Source of the DNA: Rhodospirillales bacterium
Lineage (GTDB): Bacteria > Pseudomonadota > Alphaproteobacteria > JAJFIK01
Assembly (NCBI GenBank): GCA_021775005.1
Contig: JAJFIK010000087.1
Span: 1-64,000, forward strand
DNA length: 64,000 nucleotides
Reading direction: 5' to 3'
Below, piece by piece: positions 1 through 9,068 of the stretch; within the stretch, counting starts at the first letter, position 1; the number at the start of each line of letters is the position of its first letter. A model generated the notes under the pieces. That model made no database searches, was not told where the DNA came from, and worked only from the letters and a program-made list of their open reading frames with translations. Both the position numbers and the translations under genes were made by a program.

Positions 1-136
1 CTAGTTCAAACTTGTCCAGCGCATCACTAAGCTCGTCCATCAGCTGCCCGTTGAGCGCATTGAGCGCGTCGGTCCGGTTCAGCGTGATGATGCCCACGCC
101 ATTTTCATTGTCGACGATGATCGTCTGATAAGCCAT
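1..136 (-). CDS. Enoyl-CoA hydratase/isomerase family protein, N-terminal part only
   Basis: Only the first 45 codons lie in the window; the rest runs off the left edge. The visible peptide begins MAYQTIIVDNENGVGIITLN, followed by a run of Arg-Thr-Asp-Ala-Leu-Asn-Ala-Leu-Asn. This is the usual opening of crotonase-fold enzymes, where a beta hairpin precedes the LNRP-like motif and the ALN segment that leads to the CoA pocket. The ATG at 136 has a purine-rich ribosome site (AAGAGGGG) upstream. The family hydrates 2-enoyl-CoA or isomerises acyl-CoA in beta-oxidation. The exact substrate and the oxyanion-hole residues cannot be judged from this fragment. Confidence 0.8.
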   Translation of the reverse strand, partial: MAYQTIIVDNENGVGIITLNRTDALNALNGQLMDELSDALDKFEL

Positions 137-289
137 TTAAAGCCCCTCTTGCCGGATCATCCGGCGTCGTTGATCTCCCCAGCGCTGCCCGGCCTGATAT
201 GATGTAAGCAGCCCCGCGCGCAAGGCGCCCCACATACTCCTTTGATGGCAGAAGTTGAAGCCCTTTTCGCAATGGGACCCATTCGCAAA

Positions 290-1153
290 TTAACGCTGAC
301 ACACTGGACAATAATAGGTGGAGCGCCCGGACTGAGTAATTCTGCGGATTACGCCCCCATCCCCGCGTGAGCAGGGCGCCCCTTCCCGGTCATAAACATC
401 AAAGCGTTTTTGAAAGTACCCCAGCTCTCCATCCGTATGAGCAAAATCGCGCAAGGTGCTGCCCCCTGCCTCGATGGCCTCAGTAATAATATCTCTGATG
501 GCGGGCACCAAACGGGCGGCCCGGACCCCGGCCACTGATCGCGCAAGGCGTTTGGGGGAAACTTTTGCCCGCCACAGCGCCTCGCAGACATAAATGTTGC
601 CGAGCCCGGCAATCACCCGTTGATCCAAAAGAGCCGCCTTGATGGGGGTTCGTTTCGGTTTGAGAACAGATGAAAGGTGGTCCGCGTTCAACTCATTGCC
701 CAGAGGCTCCGGCCCCATATCTGCAAAGAACGCGTGGGAATTCCAGGACTCTTCGTCGGTCATGACCATAAATCCAAAACGGCGATGGTCGGTGTAAATG
801 ACCCTTGTCCCCGCTTTTGTTTCGATCACCAAATGATCGTGCTTGCCGCTACCGTTTGGGCCATCCGGGCCCTCTGCGCTTGATGTATTGGATTTGGACC
901 CCGCCAAAATAGTAAAGCGCCCGGACATGCCCAGATGCACGATCACCACCTCGCCGCTATCGAGATGCCAGAGCATATATTTCGCGCGGCGGCCCAAATG
1001 CGTGATGCGCGCGCCCTCAAGACGCCTGGCGAAATGATCTGGAAACGGAAAGCGCAAGTCCGCCCGGCGCTGGATCACGCGAGCGATCACCTGGCCTTCC
1101 AACACCGGCGCAAGGCCCCGGCGCACGGTTTCAACTTCAGGGAGTTCAGGCAT
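290..1153 (-). CDS. mutM: Formamidopyrimidine-DNA glycosylase (Fpg/MutM)
   Basis: Base-excision repair enzyme that removes 8-oxoguanine and formamidopyrimidines and nicks the abasic site. At 287 residues it has normal length. The N-terminus is MPELPEVE, so after Met removal Pro1 is the Schiff-base nucleophile and Glu2 the acid. Lys58 matches the conserved catalytic lysine. The H2TH region holds [12 protein letters not shown]. The C-terminal zinc finger is unusual. It ends in the expected CPVCQR (Cys282, Cys285), but the first knuckle reads Cys261-Ser-Arg-Gly-Asp-Gly-Gly, so the second cysteine of the usual first pair is absent. The ATG at 1153 has a GGAG site five bases upstream. The gene is divergent from ubiE, as often seen in alphaproteobacteria. 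Confidence 0.96.
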   Translation of the reverse strand: MPELPEVETVRRGLAPVLEGQVIARVIQRRADLRFPFPDHFARRLEGARITHLGRRAKYMLWHLDSGEVVIVHLGMSGRFTILAGSKSNTSSAEGPDGPNGSGKHDHLVIETKAGTRVIYTDHRRFGFMVMTDEESWNSHAFFADMGPEPLGNELNADHLSSVLKPKRTPIKAALLDQRVIAGLGNIYVCEALWRAKVSPKRLARSVAGVRAARLVPAIRDIITEAIEAGGSTLRDFAHTDGELGYFQKRFDVYDREGAPCSRGDGGVIRRITQSGRSTYYCPVCQR

Positions 1154-1251
1154 AGGGCTCCAAAAAGGGCGAAACGGCAGTTGTCGGCGGCGAAGCGCCG
1201 CGTACCGTTAATCTAGCGCGGATGCCCCGTCCGCACTATGTTCCTTGGTAA

Positions 1252-2013
1252 ATGGCAGACGCAACAACACATTTTGGCTTCAAAGAGGTCCCTGACGAGG
1301 ACAAAGAAGGCCTTGTGCGCGGCGTGTTTGACAGCGTGGCGGACAATTATGACCTCATGAATGACGTCATGTCCGGCGGCGTTCACCGCATCTGGAAGGA
1401 TGTGATGGTGAATTGGCTCAGCCCCCGCCCTGGTGCGCGGGTGCTTGATGTGGCCGGCGGCACCGGCGATATCGCGTTTCGTATTTTGGATCAGACCGCG
1501 GCCAAGGGCGCGCCTGCTGAAGTGACCGTGGTGGACATCAACACTGAGATGTTGCGTATGGGCGAAGCCCGGGCGGCGGAGACCCGAAACGGCAAATCCA
1601 ATCCGCGAGCCTGGGTCACCGCTGACGCCGAAGCGCTGCCTTTTGAGGATGGCAGCCAGGACGCCTACACCATCGCCTTTGGCATTCGCAACGTGACGCA
1701 TATTGACCAGGCGTTGCGGGAAGCCCATCGCGTCTTGGTGCGGGGCGGGCGGTTTTTGTGTTTGGAGTTTAGCCAGGTGCAGGTGCCGGGACTGGATCAG
1801 CTTTACGAGGCGTGGTCGTTTCACGGTATTCCGGCCATGGGCGAGCTGATTGCCAAGGATCGCGAGAGTTATCAGTACCTTGTGGAAAGCATCCGCAAAT
1901 TCCCCAACCAAAAGAAATTTGCCAAAATGATTGAAGCGGCAGGCTTTTCCCAAGTGAAGCATCGCAACCTTTCAGGCGGCATCGCGGCGATCCATTCGGG
2001 ATGGAAGATCTGA
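1252..2013 (+). CDS. ubiE: Ubiquinone/menaquinone biosynthesis C-methyltransferase UbiE
   Basis: SAM-dependent C-methyltransferase of quinone synthesis (2-polyprenyl-6-methoxy-1,4-benzoquinol methylation in ubiquinone producers). The 253-residue protein has the family opening [18 protein letters not shown] and the segment [11 protein letters not shown]. The SAM-binding motif I is [13 protein letters not shown] near residue 65. [13 protein letters not shown] near residue 145 is the UbiE signature. The C-terminus [14 protein letters not shown] is also typical. It overlaps the ubiB start by 13 bases, which suggests translational coupling within the ubiquinone operon. The ribosome site before ATG 1252 is weak, but the start matches family alignments. 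Confidence 0.97.
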   Translation: MADATTHFGFKEVPDEDKEGLVRGVFDSVADNYDLMNDVMSGGVHRIWKDVMVNWLSPRPGARVLDVAGGTGDIAFRILDQTAAKGAPAEVTVVDINTEMLRMGEARAAETRNGKSNPRAWVTADAEALPFEDGSQDAYTIAFGIRNVTHIDQALREAHRVLVRGGRFLCLEFSQVQVPGLDQLYEAWSFHGIPAMGELIAKDRESYQYLVESIRKFPNQKKFAKMIEAAGFSQVKHRNLSGGIAAIHSGWKI

Positions 2014-3605
2014 TGCTGCGCGGGGTCACTCATACGTTCCGTCTGCTCCATGCCGCTCGCGTGCTGGCACAATACGAAGCGCTGATTCCGGAGAGCATGG
2101 CGGGCAAGGTTCCCGCCTGGGTGAAGTTTGCCACCACCGCTCTGCGCCTGGGGGCTGCAAAAAAGGCCGAAGGCATCAAGGCGCAAGGGGAGCGGCTGGC
2201 CAAAGCGCTGCAAGATTTGGGGCCGACCTATATCAAGCTTGGTCAGTTTCTTGCCACGCGGCCGGACATCTTAGGCCATGAGCTCAGCGATGGGTTAGCC
2301 GTTCTGCAGGACCGTCTGCCGCCTTTTGGTATGGACCTTGCGCGCGCGGAACTGACCCGGGAATGGGAGGCCGCGCCGGAGAGTTTTTTTGCCAGCTTCA
2401 GCGAACCAGTAGCCGCCGCGTCCATCGCGCAAGTTCACAAAGTTGTCGACGCCGATGGCAAACCCTGGGCGGTAAAAGTCCTGCGCCCTGGTATTGAGCG
2501 CCGCTTTCGCCAAGACCTTGGCTCCTTTGCTTTTGCCGCGCGCATGGCGGAACGTTTTTTTCCCAAATCCCGCCGTCTTCGCCCCGTGGACGCCATTGCC
2601 ACATTGGCGGCCAGCGTTACAGGGGAGATGGATCTTCGGCTTGAAGCTGCGGCGGCTTCAGAAATTGCGGAAAACACGCGCCACGATGAACACCTTCGCG
2701 TGCCAGCCATCAGCTGGCCCCATGTCACCAAACGGGTGCTGGTCACCGAATGGATTGAGGGTGCGAACTTGCGCACGCGGGCAGGCTTGGAGGCCGCAGG
2801 GCAAGATGCCAGTGCCGTCGCCAACGCGCTTATCCAAGCCATGCTGACCCTTTGTTTGCGGGATGGCTATTTCCAAGCCGACATGCATCCGGGAAATCTG
2901 TTCATTGACGAGACGGGCAAGCTGGTGCTCATCGATTTCGGCATCATGGGACGGCTCACCCGGCCCGAACGGCGCTTTTTGGCGGAGACCTTGTTTGGAC
3001 TTTTGACCCGCGATTACCGCCGCGTGGCCGATGTGCATTTTGAAATCGGCTATGTGCCTGAACATCATAATCGCGATGACTTTGCCTTGGCTCTCAGGTC
3101 CGTTGGCGAGCGCCTGTTTGGACGACCTGCTTCTGAGATTTCCATTGCGGGTCTTTTGGCGCAACTCTTTGACATCACCCGATCTTTTGACATGGAGATG
3201 CAGCCCTCGCTGCTCATGACGCAAAAAACCATCGTCGTGGTGGAGGGTGTGGCGCGAAACCTCGACCCTAGTATCAACATGTGGACGGCGGCTGAACCCA
3301 TTATGGAGCGCTTTATCACTGACTTTGTCGGCCCCGAAGCGCGCCTGCGCGAAGCGGCGGACGGCATGACCCAGCTCAGCCGGGTTGCGGCGCGGCTACC
3401 TGAAACATTGGAAAATCTGGAAAAGGCCGCTGTGATTGTAAACGACATTGCCGAGGGTGGCGGCGTGAAGCTCCATCCTGATACGGCCCAAGCCATTGCC
3501 GAGGCCGAAGCCAAACGCACCCGCGGGGGGCGCTATGCCATGTGGGTAGGGGCAGGCGCGCTGGTCGCTATGGCGCTCGCCGCCATTCTGGGTGCCGGGT
3601 CGTAA
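2001..3605 (+). CDS. ubiB: Ubiquinone biosynthesis regulatory kinase-like protein UbiB
   Basis: Member of the ABC1/ADCK/UbiB atypical kinase family needed for aerobic ubiquinone synthesis. The 534-residue protein carries the KxGQ motif in [16 protein letters not shown], which inhibits classical kinase activity in this family. It also has the glycine/alanine-rich nucleotide loop [11 protein letters not shown], the invariant lysine in [10 protein letters not shown], the catalytic-loop segment DMHPGNLF and the metal-binding [10 protein letters not shown]-terminal hydrophobic segment ([20 protein letters not shown]) can anchor it to the inner membrane. It starts inside ubiE. ATG 2001 is taken; an in-frame ATG at 2013, overlapping the ubiE stop, is an equally plausible start. 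Confidence 0.96.
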   Translation: MEDLMLRGVTHTFRLLHAARVLAQYEALIPESMAGKVPAWVKFATTALRLGAAKKAEGIKAQGERLAKALQDLGPTYIKLGQFLATRPDILGHELSDGLAVLQDRLPPFGMDLARAELTREWEAAPESFFASFSEPVAAASIAQVHKVVDADGKPWAVKVLRPGIERRFRQDLGSFAFAARMAERFFPKSRRLRPVDAIATLAASVTGEMDLRLEAAAASEIAENTRHDEHLRVPAISWPHVTKRVLVTEWIEGANLRTRAGLEAAGQDASAVANALIQAMLTLCLRDGYFQADMHPGNLFIDETGKLVLIDFGIMGRLTRPERRFLAETLFGLLTRDYRRVADVHFEIGYVPEHHNRDDFALALRSVGERLFGRPASEISIAGLLAQLFDITRSFDMEMQPSLLMTQKTIVVVEGVARNLDPSINMWTAAEPIMERFITDFVGPEARLREAADGMTQLSRVAARLPETLENLEKAAVIVNDIAEGGGVKLHPDTAQAIAEAEAKRTRGGRYAMWVGAGALVAMALAAILGAGS

Positions 3606-3746
3606 GCCTTTGTTTTTACTGTGTAATATTAACGTCAATTGATGTTGATGATAGTTTAAAATTTTTCTACACACGCGGCCCGTAAATCCCTATATTTACG
3701 CCGTTGGAGTGCAGGAATTCAAACCCCCAAAGACCTTGAGGTCCTC
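3606..3746 (+). promoter_or_regulatory. AT-rich intergenic region with two inverted repeats upstream of coaBC
   Basis: This gap is clearly richer in A+T than its surroundings and precedes a six-gene operon. It contains an imperfect palindrome at 3631-3646 (AACGTCAA then TTGATGTT, one mismatch). It also has a perfect 7-bp inverted repeat at 3681-3687 and 3694-3700 (CGTAAAT and ATTTACG, six-base spacer). A loose promoter match is TTAACG at 3629 and TAGTTT at 3652. No T-run follows either repeat, so operator function is more likely than termination. The operon's own Rrf2 regulator is the natural candidate binder, but that is inference. Confidence 0.4.
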
Positions 3747-4961
3747 ATGGCCCTTCGCGGCAAGCGCGTTCTGTTGATCATCGGCGGCGGTATCGCGGCC
3801 TATAAAGCGCTGGACTTGATCCGGCGCTTGAAGGAGCGCGGGGCCAAAGTGCGCGCGATCCTCACCCGCGGCGGGACCGAGTTTGTCACGCCGCTTTCTG
3901 TCGGCGCGCTCACCGAAGACACGGTCTATGGTGAGCTGTTTAATCTCACCGACGAAGCTGCCATGGGGCATATTCAATTGAGCCGCGATGCGGATCTGAT
4001 TGTTGTTGCCCCCGCCACCGCCGACTTGATGGCCAAGATGGCCGGCGGCATCGCCAATGATCTTGCCACCACCGCGCTTTTAGCCACGGACAAGCCTGTG
4101 CTTTTGGCGCCGTCTATGAATGTGCGCATGTGGGAACACAAGGCCACCCAGCGCAATCTGACTATGCTTCAGGCCGACGGCATTCACGTTGTGGGCCCCA
4201 ATGAAGGCGACATGGCCTGCGGTGAGTTCGGCTTTGGGCGCATGGCGGAACCCCTGGAAATTGTCGCGGCGGTGGAAAGCATTGTGCAAATCCCCGGACC
4301 CCTTGCCGGTACGCGCGCATTGGTAACAGCAGGGCCGACCCATGAACCCCTTGATCCGGTGCGCTATCTCGCCAATCGATCTTCGGGCAAGCAAGGCTAT
4401 GCCATTGCAGAGGCTCTGGCGCGCCTTGGTGCGGAAACGACGCTTGTCGCGGGGCCCACCCGTCTTGAAGATCCATTGGGGCTTGAAATCCTGCATGTGG
4501 AAACCGCGCAGCAAATGCTTGCCGCATGCGAAAGCGCCCTACCTGCAGACGTGGCGATATTCGCTGCCGCTGTTGCCGATTGGCGCGCTGACGCCCGCGC
4601 CAATACCAAGATTAAAAAGAGCGGCACTGATGCGCCTGCCCTTAAGCTTGTGCAAAACCCCGACATTCTGGCGACCATCGCCGGGTTGGATGGGACGCAA
4701 CGACCGAAACTGGTGGTGGGCTTTGCCGCCGAAACCGACAACGTGATTGAGAACGCGACCCAAAAACGCACACGCAAAGGCTGCGACTGGCTTGTGGCCA
4801 ATGACGTCTCGGACGGTACCGGCATAATGGGCGGCGACGAAAACGAAGTTCATCTCATTACAGCAAGCGGCGCAGAGCATTGGCCGCGCACACGCAAGAC
4901 CGATGTGGCGGCGCGGCTAGCCACTATGGTTGCCACCCATCTTAAAGGGGCGGCTGCGTGA
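3747..4961 (+). CDS. coaBC: Bifunctional phosphopantothenoylcysteine decarboxylase/phosphopantothenate-cysteine ligase
   Basis: Cytosolic CoA-synthesis enzyme. The C-terminal CoaB half joins cysteine to 4'-phosphopantothenate using CTP, and the N-terminal CoaC half decarboxylates the product using FMN. The 404-residue length is normal. The CoaC half has the flavin-binding opening VLLIIGGGIAAYKALDLIRR, catalytic His75 in MGHIQLSRDADL, the PSMNVRMW segment and the mobile-flap GDMACGEFGFGRM. The CoaB half begins near residue 195 with ALVTAGPTHEPLDPVRYLAN and includes the NRSSGKQG loop. It ends with GFAAETDNVIENA and the lysine-containing CDWLVANDVS. The stop overlaps the dut GTG by four bases. 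It heads an operon that also contains cysK, which supplies its cysteine substrate. Confidence 0.97.
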   Translation: MALRGKRVLLIIGGGIAAYKALDLIRRLKERGAKVRAILTRGGTEFVTPLSVGALTEDTVYGELFNLTDEAAMGHIQLSRDADLIVVAPATADLMAKMAGGIANDLATTALLATDKPVLLAPSMNVRMWEHKATQRNLTMLQADGIHVVGPNEGDMACGEFGFGRMAEPLEIVAAVESIVQIPGPLAGTRALVTAGPTHEPLDPVRYLANRSSGKQGYAIAEALARLGAETTLVAGPTRLEDPLGLEILHVETAQQMLAACESALPADVAIFAAAVADWRADARANTKIKKSGTDAPALKLVQNPDILATIAGLDGTQRPKLVVGFAAETDNVIENATQKRTRKGCDWLVANDVSDGTGIMGGDENEVHLITASGAEHWPRTRKTDVAARLATMVATHLKGAAA

Positions 4962-5410
4962 GCATCGAAGTCCAAGTCAAACAACTGCCCCACGGCAAAG
5001 GGTTGCGCCTGCCGGAATACAAAACAGACGGGGCGGCGGGCGCTGATGTCACGGCCGCCATTCCCAAAGGCAAGACGATCAAGCTTTACACTGGCGAGCG
5101 CGCGGCAGTGCCCACCGGGCTCAGCGTTGCCATCCCGCCGGGTTATGAGATTCAAGTGCGGCCCCGGTCGGGGCTTGCCTTTGAGCATGGCGTCACCATC
5201 GTCAATGCGCCGGGGACCATCGACAGCGACTATCGCGGCGAGATCAAGGTCATGCTTCTGAACTTGGGTGTGGAGCCTTTCGTCGTGCAGCGCGGGGATC
5301 GCATCGCCCAATTGGTGTTGGCGGAAGTGCCGCAAATCACTTGGGATGAAGTTGGTGAGTTGCCAAAAAGCGGTCGCGGCTCCGGCGGCTTCGGCTCTAC
5401 CGGCAAATAA
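4958..5410 (+). CDS. dut: Deoxyuridine 5'-triphosphate nucleotidohydrolase (dUTPase)
   Basis: Trimeric dUTPase that hydrolyses dUTP to dUMP and pyrophosphate. The 150-residue protein shows all five family motifs: 1 in GAAGADVTAA, 2 in QVRPRSGLAFEHGV, 3 in NAPGTIDSDYRGEI with the catalytic Asp, 4 in RGDRIAQLVLAEV, and the C-terminal glycine-rich motif 5 in GRGSGGFGSTGK. It starts with GTG at 4958, which overlaps the coaBC stop; no ATG fits the family start. The coaBC-dut pairing is widespread in proteobacteria. Confidence 0.97.
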   Translation: MSIEVQVKQLPHGKGLRLPEYKTDGAAGADVTAAIPKGKTIKLYTGERAAVPTGLSVAIPPGYEIQVRPRSGLAFEHGVTIVNAPGTIDSDYRGEIKVMLLNLGVEPFVVQRGDRIAQLVLAEVPQITWDEVGELPKSGRGSGGFGSTGK

Positions 5411-5425
5411 GAGGAAAGAGGAGAA

Positions 5426-5881
5426 ATGCTGAAACTTTCCCGCAAAACAATCTTGGCATTAGAGGCCGTGGTGGACGTGGCCTATAACGCCCGCCCTGAA
5501 CCCGTGCAGGCCAAGGAAATCACCAAGCGATTGGGCATCCCTCAGCGCTATCTTGAACAAGTCATGCAGCACTTAGTACATGAAGGGGTGCTCAAAGGTG
5601 TACGCGGGCCGCGCGGCGGTTATCGCCTGGCCCGAGAGCGCCGCCGCATCACCGTGGGCGAAGTTGTCCGCTTGGTGAGCGAACTTGAAAGCGCCATGGA
5701 CGAAACAGAAGGGCAGGTTGAGTCGCCTTTAGGTGAAAAAATTGTCCGCCCTTTAATCGAAACGGCCATTACGAAAATGCTTGCCGATCTTGATTCCATC
5801 ACTATTGAAGATCTCTGCAGCCAAGCCGATGGCGCAGGCGTTCCCGGTCGCAGTGATGAGCGCATGGACTTTACGATTTAA
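5426..5881 (+). CDS. Rrf2-family transcriptional regulator
   Basis: 151-residue winged-helix regulator of the Rrf2 family (IscR, CymR, NsrR, RirA relatives). The N-terminal DNA-binding part contains KEITKRLGIPQRYLEQVMQHL as recognition helices, followed by the wing GVRGPRGGYRLARERRRITVGEVV. The effector region has a single cysteine (in IEDLCSQADG), so the three-cysteine Fe-S ligand set of IscR, NsrR and RirA is absent. This makes it resemble CymR-type regulators of cysteine metabolism, which sense without a cluster. It lies directly before cysK, which fits control of cysteine synthesis. Its ATG at 5426 follows a strong AGAGGAGAA site. CymR orthology is inference. Confidence 0.85.
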   Translation: MLKLSRKTILALEAVVDVAYNARPEPVQAKEITKRLGIPQRYLEQVMQHLVHEGVLKGVRGPRGGYRLARERRRITVGEVVRLVSELESAMDETEGQVESPLGEKIVRPLIETAITKMLADLDSITIEDLCSQADGAGVPGRSDERMDFTI

Positions 5882-5905
5882 CTCGATGAACACCGGAGAC
5901 CTTTG

Positions 5906-6871
5906 ATGAGCGATTCCAAAGCCCGCACCCACGGTCGCGGCCGCATCTATGATTGCATCACCGACACCATGGGCGATACGCCGTTGGTGCGGCTCAAGCG
6001 TATGTCCAAATCGGCCGGTGCCAAAGCGGATGTATTGCTGAAACTCGAATTCTTCAATCCATTGGGCAGTGTGAAAGATCGCATTGGCGTTGCCATGATT
6101 GAAAGCCTGGAAAACAGCGGCAAACTGGAAGCCGACAGTGTTATTATCGAGCCCACATCAGGCAATACCGGCATTGCCCTTGCCTTCGTTGCCGCCGCCA
6201 AAGGCTATCGCCTTATTCTTGTGATGCCCGAAAGCATGTCCATTGAGCGGCGCAAAATGCTCGTGCTGCTTGGTGCGGAGTTGGAACTCACGCCGGCGGA
6301 ATTGGGCATGAAGGGCGCGCTGGCGCGGGCGCAGGAAATGGTGGACAGCAACCCCAAGGCGGTCATGCCGCAGCAGTTTGAAAACCCTGCCAATCCCGAA
6401 ATCCATCGTGTGACCTCCGCTGAAGAAATTTGGAACGATACCGAGGGCAAGGTTGATGTAGTCATTTCTGGTGTGGGCACGGGCGGAACGCTCACAGGCG
6501 TGGCGCAAGTGCTTCGCGCACGCAAACCGTCATTCCGCATGATCGCCGTGGAGCCCGAAGACAGTCCTGTATTGTCAGGCGGCGCGCCGGGGCCCCATAA
6601 GATTCAAGGCATTGGTGCGGGCTTCATTCCCGCAAATCTCGACACCGCCCAGATCGACGAAGTCATTACGATCTGCAATGAAACCGCATTTGAAACCGCA
6701 CGCCGGGTGGCGCGTGAAGAAGGCATCCCCGTGGGGATATCGTCCGGCGCGGCTGTCGCAGCGGCCCTTGAAGTTGCCTGCCGACCGGACATGGAAGGCA
6801 AAACCATCGTTGCCATCATCCCATCCTTTGCGGAGCGGTATCTCTCAACCGCGCTTTTTGAGGGCCTATGA
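5906..6871 (+). CDS. cysK: Cysteine synthase A (O-acetylserine sulfhydrylase)
   Basis: PLP enzyme that makes cysteine from O-acetylserine and sulfide. The protein has about 321 residues. The PLP lysine is in [11 protein letters not shown], the substrate loop in [13 protein letters not shown], and the phosphate-binding glycine loop in [13 protein letters not shown]. The C-terminal part includes [12 protein letters not shown] and [15 protein letters not shown] 5906 is chosen because CCGGAG lies seven bases upstream; a TTG three bases earlier is less likely. The end overlaps the next gene by four bases (ATGA). Its place between an Rrf2 regulator and coaBC/moeB points to a sulfur-assimilation operon. 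Confidence 0.96.
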   Translation: MSDSKARTHGRGRIYDCITDTMGDTPLVRLKRMSKSAGAKADVLLKLEFFNPLGSVKDRIGVAMIESLENSGKLEADSVIIEPTSGNTGIALAFVAAAKGYRLILVMPESMSIERRKMLVLLGAELELTPAELGMKGALARAQEMVDSNPKAVMPQQFENPANPEIHRVTSAEEIWNDTEGKVDVVISGVGTGGTLTGVAQVLRARKPSFRMIAVEPEDSPVLSGGAPGPHKIQGIGAGFIPANLDTAQIDEVITICNETAFETARRVAREEGIPVGISSGAAVAAALEVACRPDMEGKTIVAIIPSFAERYLSTALFEGL

Positions 6872-7371
6872 ACGAGCTTGAAACCGACCGCCTGATCCTG
6901 CGCCCACTTGTGGAGGCCGACCTGCCGATCTATCGGCCCATGTGGGAAAACAAGAACGTCACGCAGTATCTTTCCACGTCAGAGCAGATCGGCGCGGCGT
7001 TTGCCGATCGCGCCTTTAAGGCCTGGACCAAACGACGCGATGAACAAGGCTATGCCCCTTGGGCAATGGTGCGCAGAAGCGACAATGCCTTTATGGGCCA
7101 TTGCGGCTTGCAATGGATCAAAGATTTCGGCGCGCCGGAAGTTTTGTACATGCTTGATGAACCCTATTGGGGTGAGGGCTATGCCACTGAGGGCGCCATG
7201 GCGAGCGTCGCCTTTGGACTTGGCGCGCTGCGGCTTGATAAAATTGCCGGCATGGCGTTTGAAGAAAATCGCGCCTCCTGCCGCGTCTTGGAAAAGTGTG
7301 GGCTTTCATATGTGAAGCCGATCAATTTTCATGGTGATGATCTTTTGTACTATGAGCGCATCGGCACATGA
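6868..7371 (+). CDS. GNAT-family acetyltransferase (RimJ/RimL type)
   Basis: 167-residue acetyltransferase of the RimJ/RimL-like subgroup (Acetyltransf_3). It opens with [22 protein letters not shown]. The acetyl-CoA site is near residue 95 in [20 protein letters not shown], and motif B is [12 protein letters not shown]. Such proteins acetylate protein N-termini or small molecules; the substrate is not predictable. It is linked to cysK and moeB by four-base ATGA overlaps on both sides, so it is almost certainly co-translated. A role in sulfur metabolism, for example a serine-type substrate, is speculative. Confidence 0.88.
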   Translation: MNELETDRLILRPLVEADLPIYRPMWENKNVTQYLSTSEQIGAAFADRAFKAWTKRRDEQGYAPWAMVRRSDNAFMGHCGLQWIKDFGAPEVLYMLDEPYWGEGYATEGAMASVAFGLGALRLDKIAGMAFEENRASCRVLEKCGLSYVKPINFHGDDLLYYERIGT

Positions 7372-8153
7372 CCCTTTCCCCCGAACAAATTGATCGCTAT
7401 GCGCGGCACCTGGTGCTGAAAGAAGTCGGCGGGCCGGGACAACAAAAGTTACTGCGCGCAAAGGTTCTCATCATTGGCGCAGGCGGACTGGGCAGCCCGG
7501 TAGCGCTCTATCTTGCCGCCGCGGGCGTAGGCACCATTGGTATTGTTGATGATGACGAGGTGTCGCTATCAAACCTTCAGCGCCAGATCATTCACAAAAC
7601 CGCTGACGTGGGGCGCGCAAAAACAGAAAGCGCCGAAGATGCCATTGGGGCGCTGACGCCTGACGTCAACGTCATTCCCTTTACTGAGCGCCTGACACCA
7701 TCTAATGCGCGGCGCATCATCTCTCAGTTCGATATTGTTGCTGACGGGTCCGATAACTTTGAAACGCGGTATCTTGTAAACGACGCTTGTTTCCTTGAAG
7801 GCAAGACGTTGGTCTCTGCCGCCATTGGCGAGTTCGACGGGCAGATTGCCACCTTCAAAGCCCATGATGAAGACGGCGCATACCCTTGCTATCGCTGCCT
7901 TTATCCCGAGGCCCCGCCGCCGGGCAGCATTCCGCCATGTGCGGAAGCGGGGGTGCTGGGCGCCATCGCCGGTGTTGTCGGGTCGTGGCAAGCCTTGGAA
8001 GTGATCCGCGAGATTGTCGGCTTTGGCGAAAGCCTGGCCGGGCGGCTGTTGCTCATCGATGGGCTCAGTGCCCGCACGCGCACAATAAATTTGCCGCCTG
8101 ATCCCGCATGCGCCCTTTGCAGTGCCCTTGCGTCAATCAAATCGGTCGATTGA
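7368..8153 (+). CDS. moeB: HesA/MoeB/ThiF-family adenylyltransferase
   Basis: E1-like enzyme that adenylates the C-terminal Gly-Gly of sulfur-carrier proteins such as MoaD or ThiS. The 261-residue protein has RYARHLVLKEVGGPGQQKLL at its start. The ATP loop is VLIIGAGGLGSPVALYLAAAG, and the Arg finger region is NLQRQIIH near residue 68. DGSDNFETRYLVNDAC holds the catalytic Asp. Zinc-site cysteines appear as CYRC near 176 and CALC near 252. There is no rhodanese domain, so it is the short MoeB/ThiF type. It ends the coaBC operon, with an ATGA overlap to the GNAT gene. MoeB versus ThiF cannot be settled from sequence alone. Confidence 0.92.
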   Translation: MTLSPEQIDRYARHLVLKEVGGPGQQKLLRAKVLIIGAGGLGSPVALYLAAAGVGTIGIVDDDEVSLSNLQRQIIHKTADVGRAKTESAEDAIGALTPDVNVIPFTERLTPSNARRIISQFDIVADGSDNFETRYLVNDACFLEGKTLVSAAIGEFDGQIATFKAHDEDGAYPCYRCLYPEAPPPGSIPPCAEAGVLGAIAGVVGSWQALEVIREIVGFGESLAGRLLLIDGLSARTRTINLPPDPACALCSALASIKSVD

Positions 8154-8207
8154 TTCCGTCTCGCAAACCCTCTACGCCACTCGTCGAACCTTTTGAGGAG
8201 TACAAAC

Positions 8208-9059
8208 ATGAACGGACGTTTGGCGGGCAAAGTCGCGGTGATCACCGGCGGCGCAAGCGGTATCGGCAAAGGCGCTGTGGAACTATTTGTCGCCGAAGGC
8301 GCAAAAGTTGTTTTCGGCGATGTGCAAGACGCCAAGGGCAACACCGTTGCAGAGGCCACCGGCGCGATCTATCGCCACACGGATGTCTCCGATGAGGCGC
8401 ATGTGGCAGCCCTCATCCAGACAGCGGTTGATACCTATGGTCGCCTTGACGTGATGTTCAACAACGCCGCTATCGCCGGCCCTGCGGGGTCCATTGTAGA
8501 TCTCGATATGGATGAGTTTGATCAGTTAATGGCTATCGACGTGCGCAGCGTTGCCATCGGCATCAAACATGCAGCGAAACATATGATTGCGCAAAAGTCC
8601 GGCAGCATCATTTCAACTGCCAGCATTGCCTCCACCGGCGGGGGTTATTCCGGGCAGGCTTATGCCGGGGCCAAGGCCGCCGTTGTCTCTATGTCCAAGG
8701 CTGTTGCGCTGGAGCTTGGCCAACACAGCATCCGCGTCAATTGCATATGCCCCGGCGGCATTGCCACCCCGATCATTGCCAAAGGTGTCGGATTGGCAAA
8801 CCAGGTTGCCGATCAAACCGTTGATGCCTTGCGCGTTATTTTGATGGGCGCGCAGCCTATCCCGCGGTCAGGTGAACCTGCTGACATCGCAGAGGCGGCG
8901 CTTTATCTTGCCAGCGATGGATCAAGTTTCGTCAATGGCCACGCCCTCTTTGTCGATGGCGGCATGAGCGCCGGGCGCTTTGCCCCCGGAGAGCCCGGCG
9001 AGGGCCTTGAGTTCATGCAGGCCTATTTCGAGGACGCGCTCAAAAACCCGATGGCTTAG
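8208..9059 (+). CDS. Short-chain dehydrogenase/reductase (SDR) family oxidoreductase
   Basis: Classical SDR of 283 residues. It has the dinucleotide loop TGGASGIGKG near residue 14, the acidic GDV segment that suggests NAD(H) preference, the NNAAIAG motif, the catalytic Ser in ISTASIAS, and YAGAKAA as the Tyr-x3-Lys pair. It ends with the typical FVNGHALFVDGGMSAG plus a 28-residue tail. The ATG at 8208 has GAGGAG eight bases upstream. Substrate is unknown; relatives include cyclohexanol/bile-acid-type and other secondary-alcohol dehydrogenases. It is separated from moeB by a short gap and may have its own promoter. Confidence 0.92.
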   Translation: MNGRLAGKVAVITGGASGIGKGAVELFVAEGAKVVFGDVQDAKGNTVAEATGAIYRHTDVSDEAHVAALIQTAVDTYGRLDVMFNNAAIAGPAGSIVDLDMDEFDQLMAIDVRSVAIGIKHAAKHMIAQKSGSIISTASIASTGGGYSGQAYAGAKAAVVSMSKAVALELGQHSIRVNCICPGGIATPIIAKGVGLANQVADQTVDALRVILMGAQPIPRSGEPADIAEAALYLASDGSSFVNGHALFVDGGMSAGRFAPGEPGEGLEFMQAYFEDALKNPMA

Positions 9060-9068
9060 ATCCCTCAA

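Noticed and set aside
1213-1962. Open frame antisense to ubiE
   Set aside because: Fully covered by ubiE, which has unmistakable motifs; the antisense product has no recognisable fold or ribosome site.
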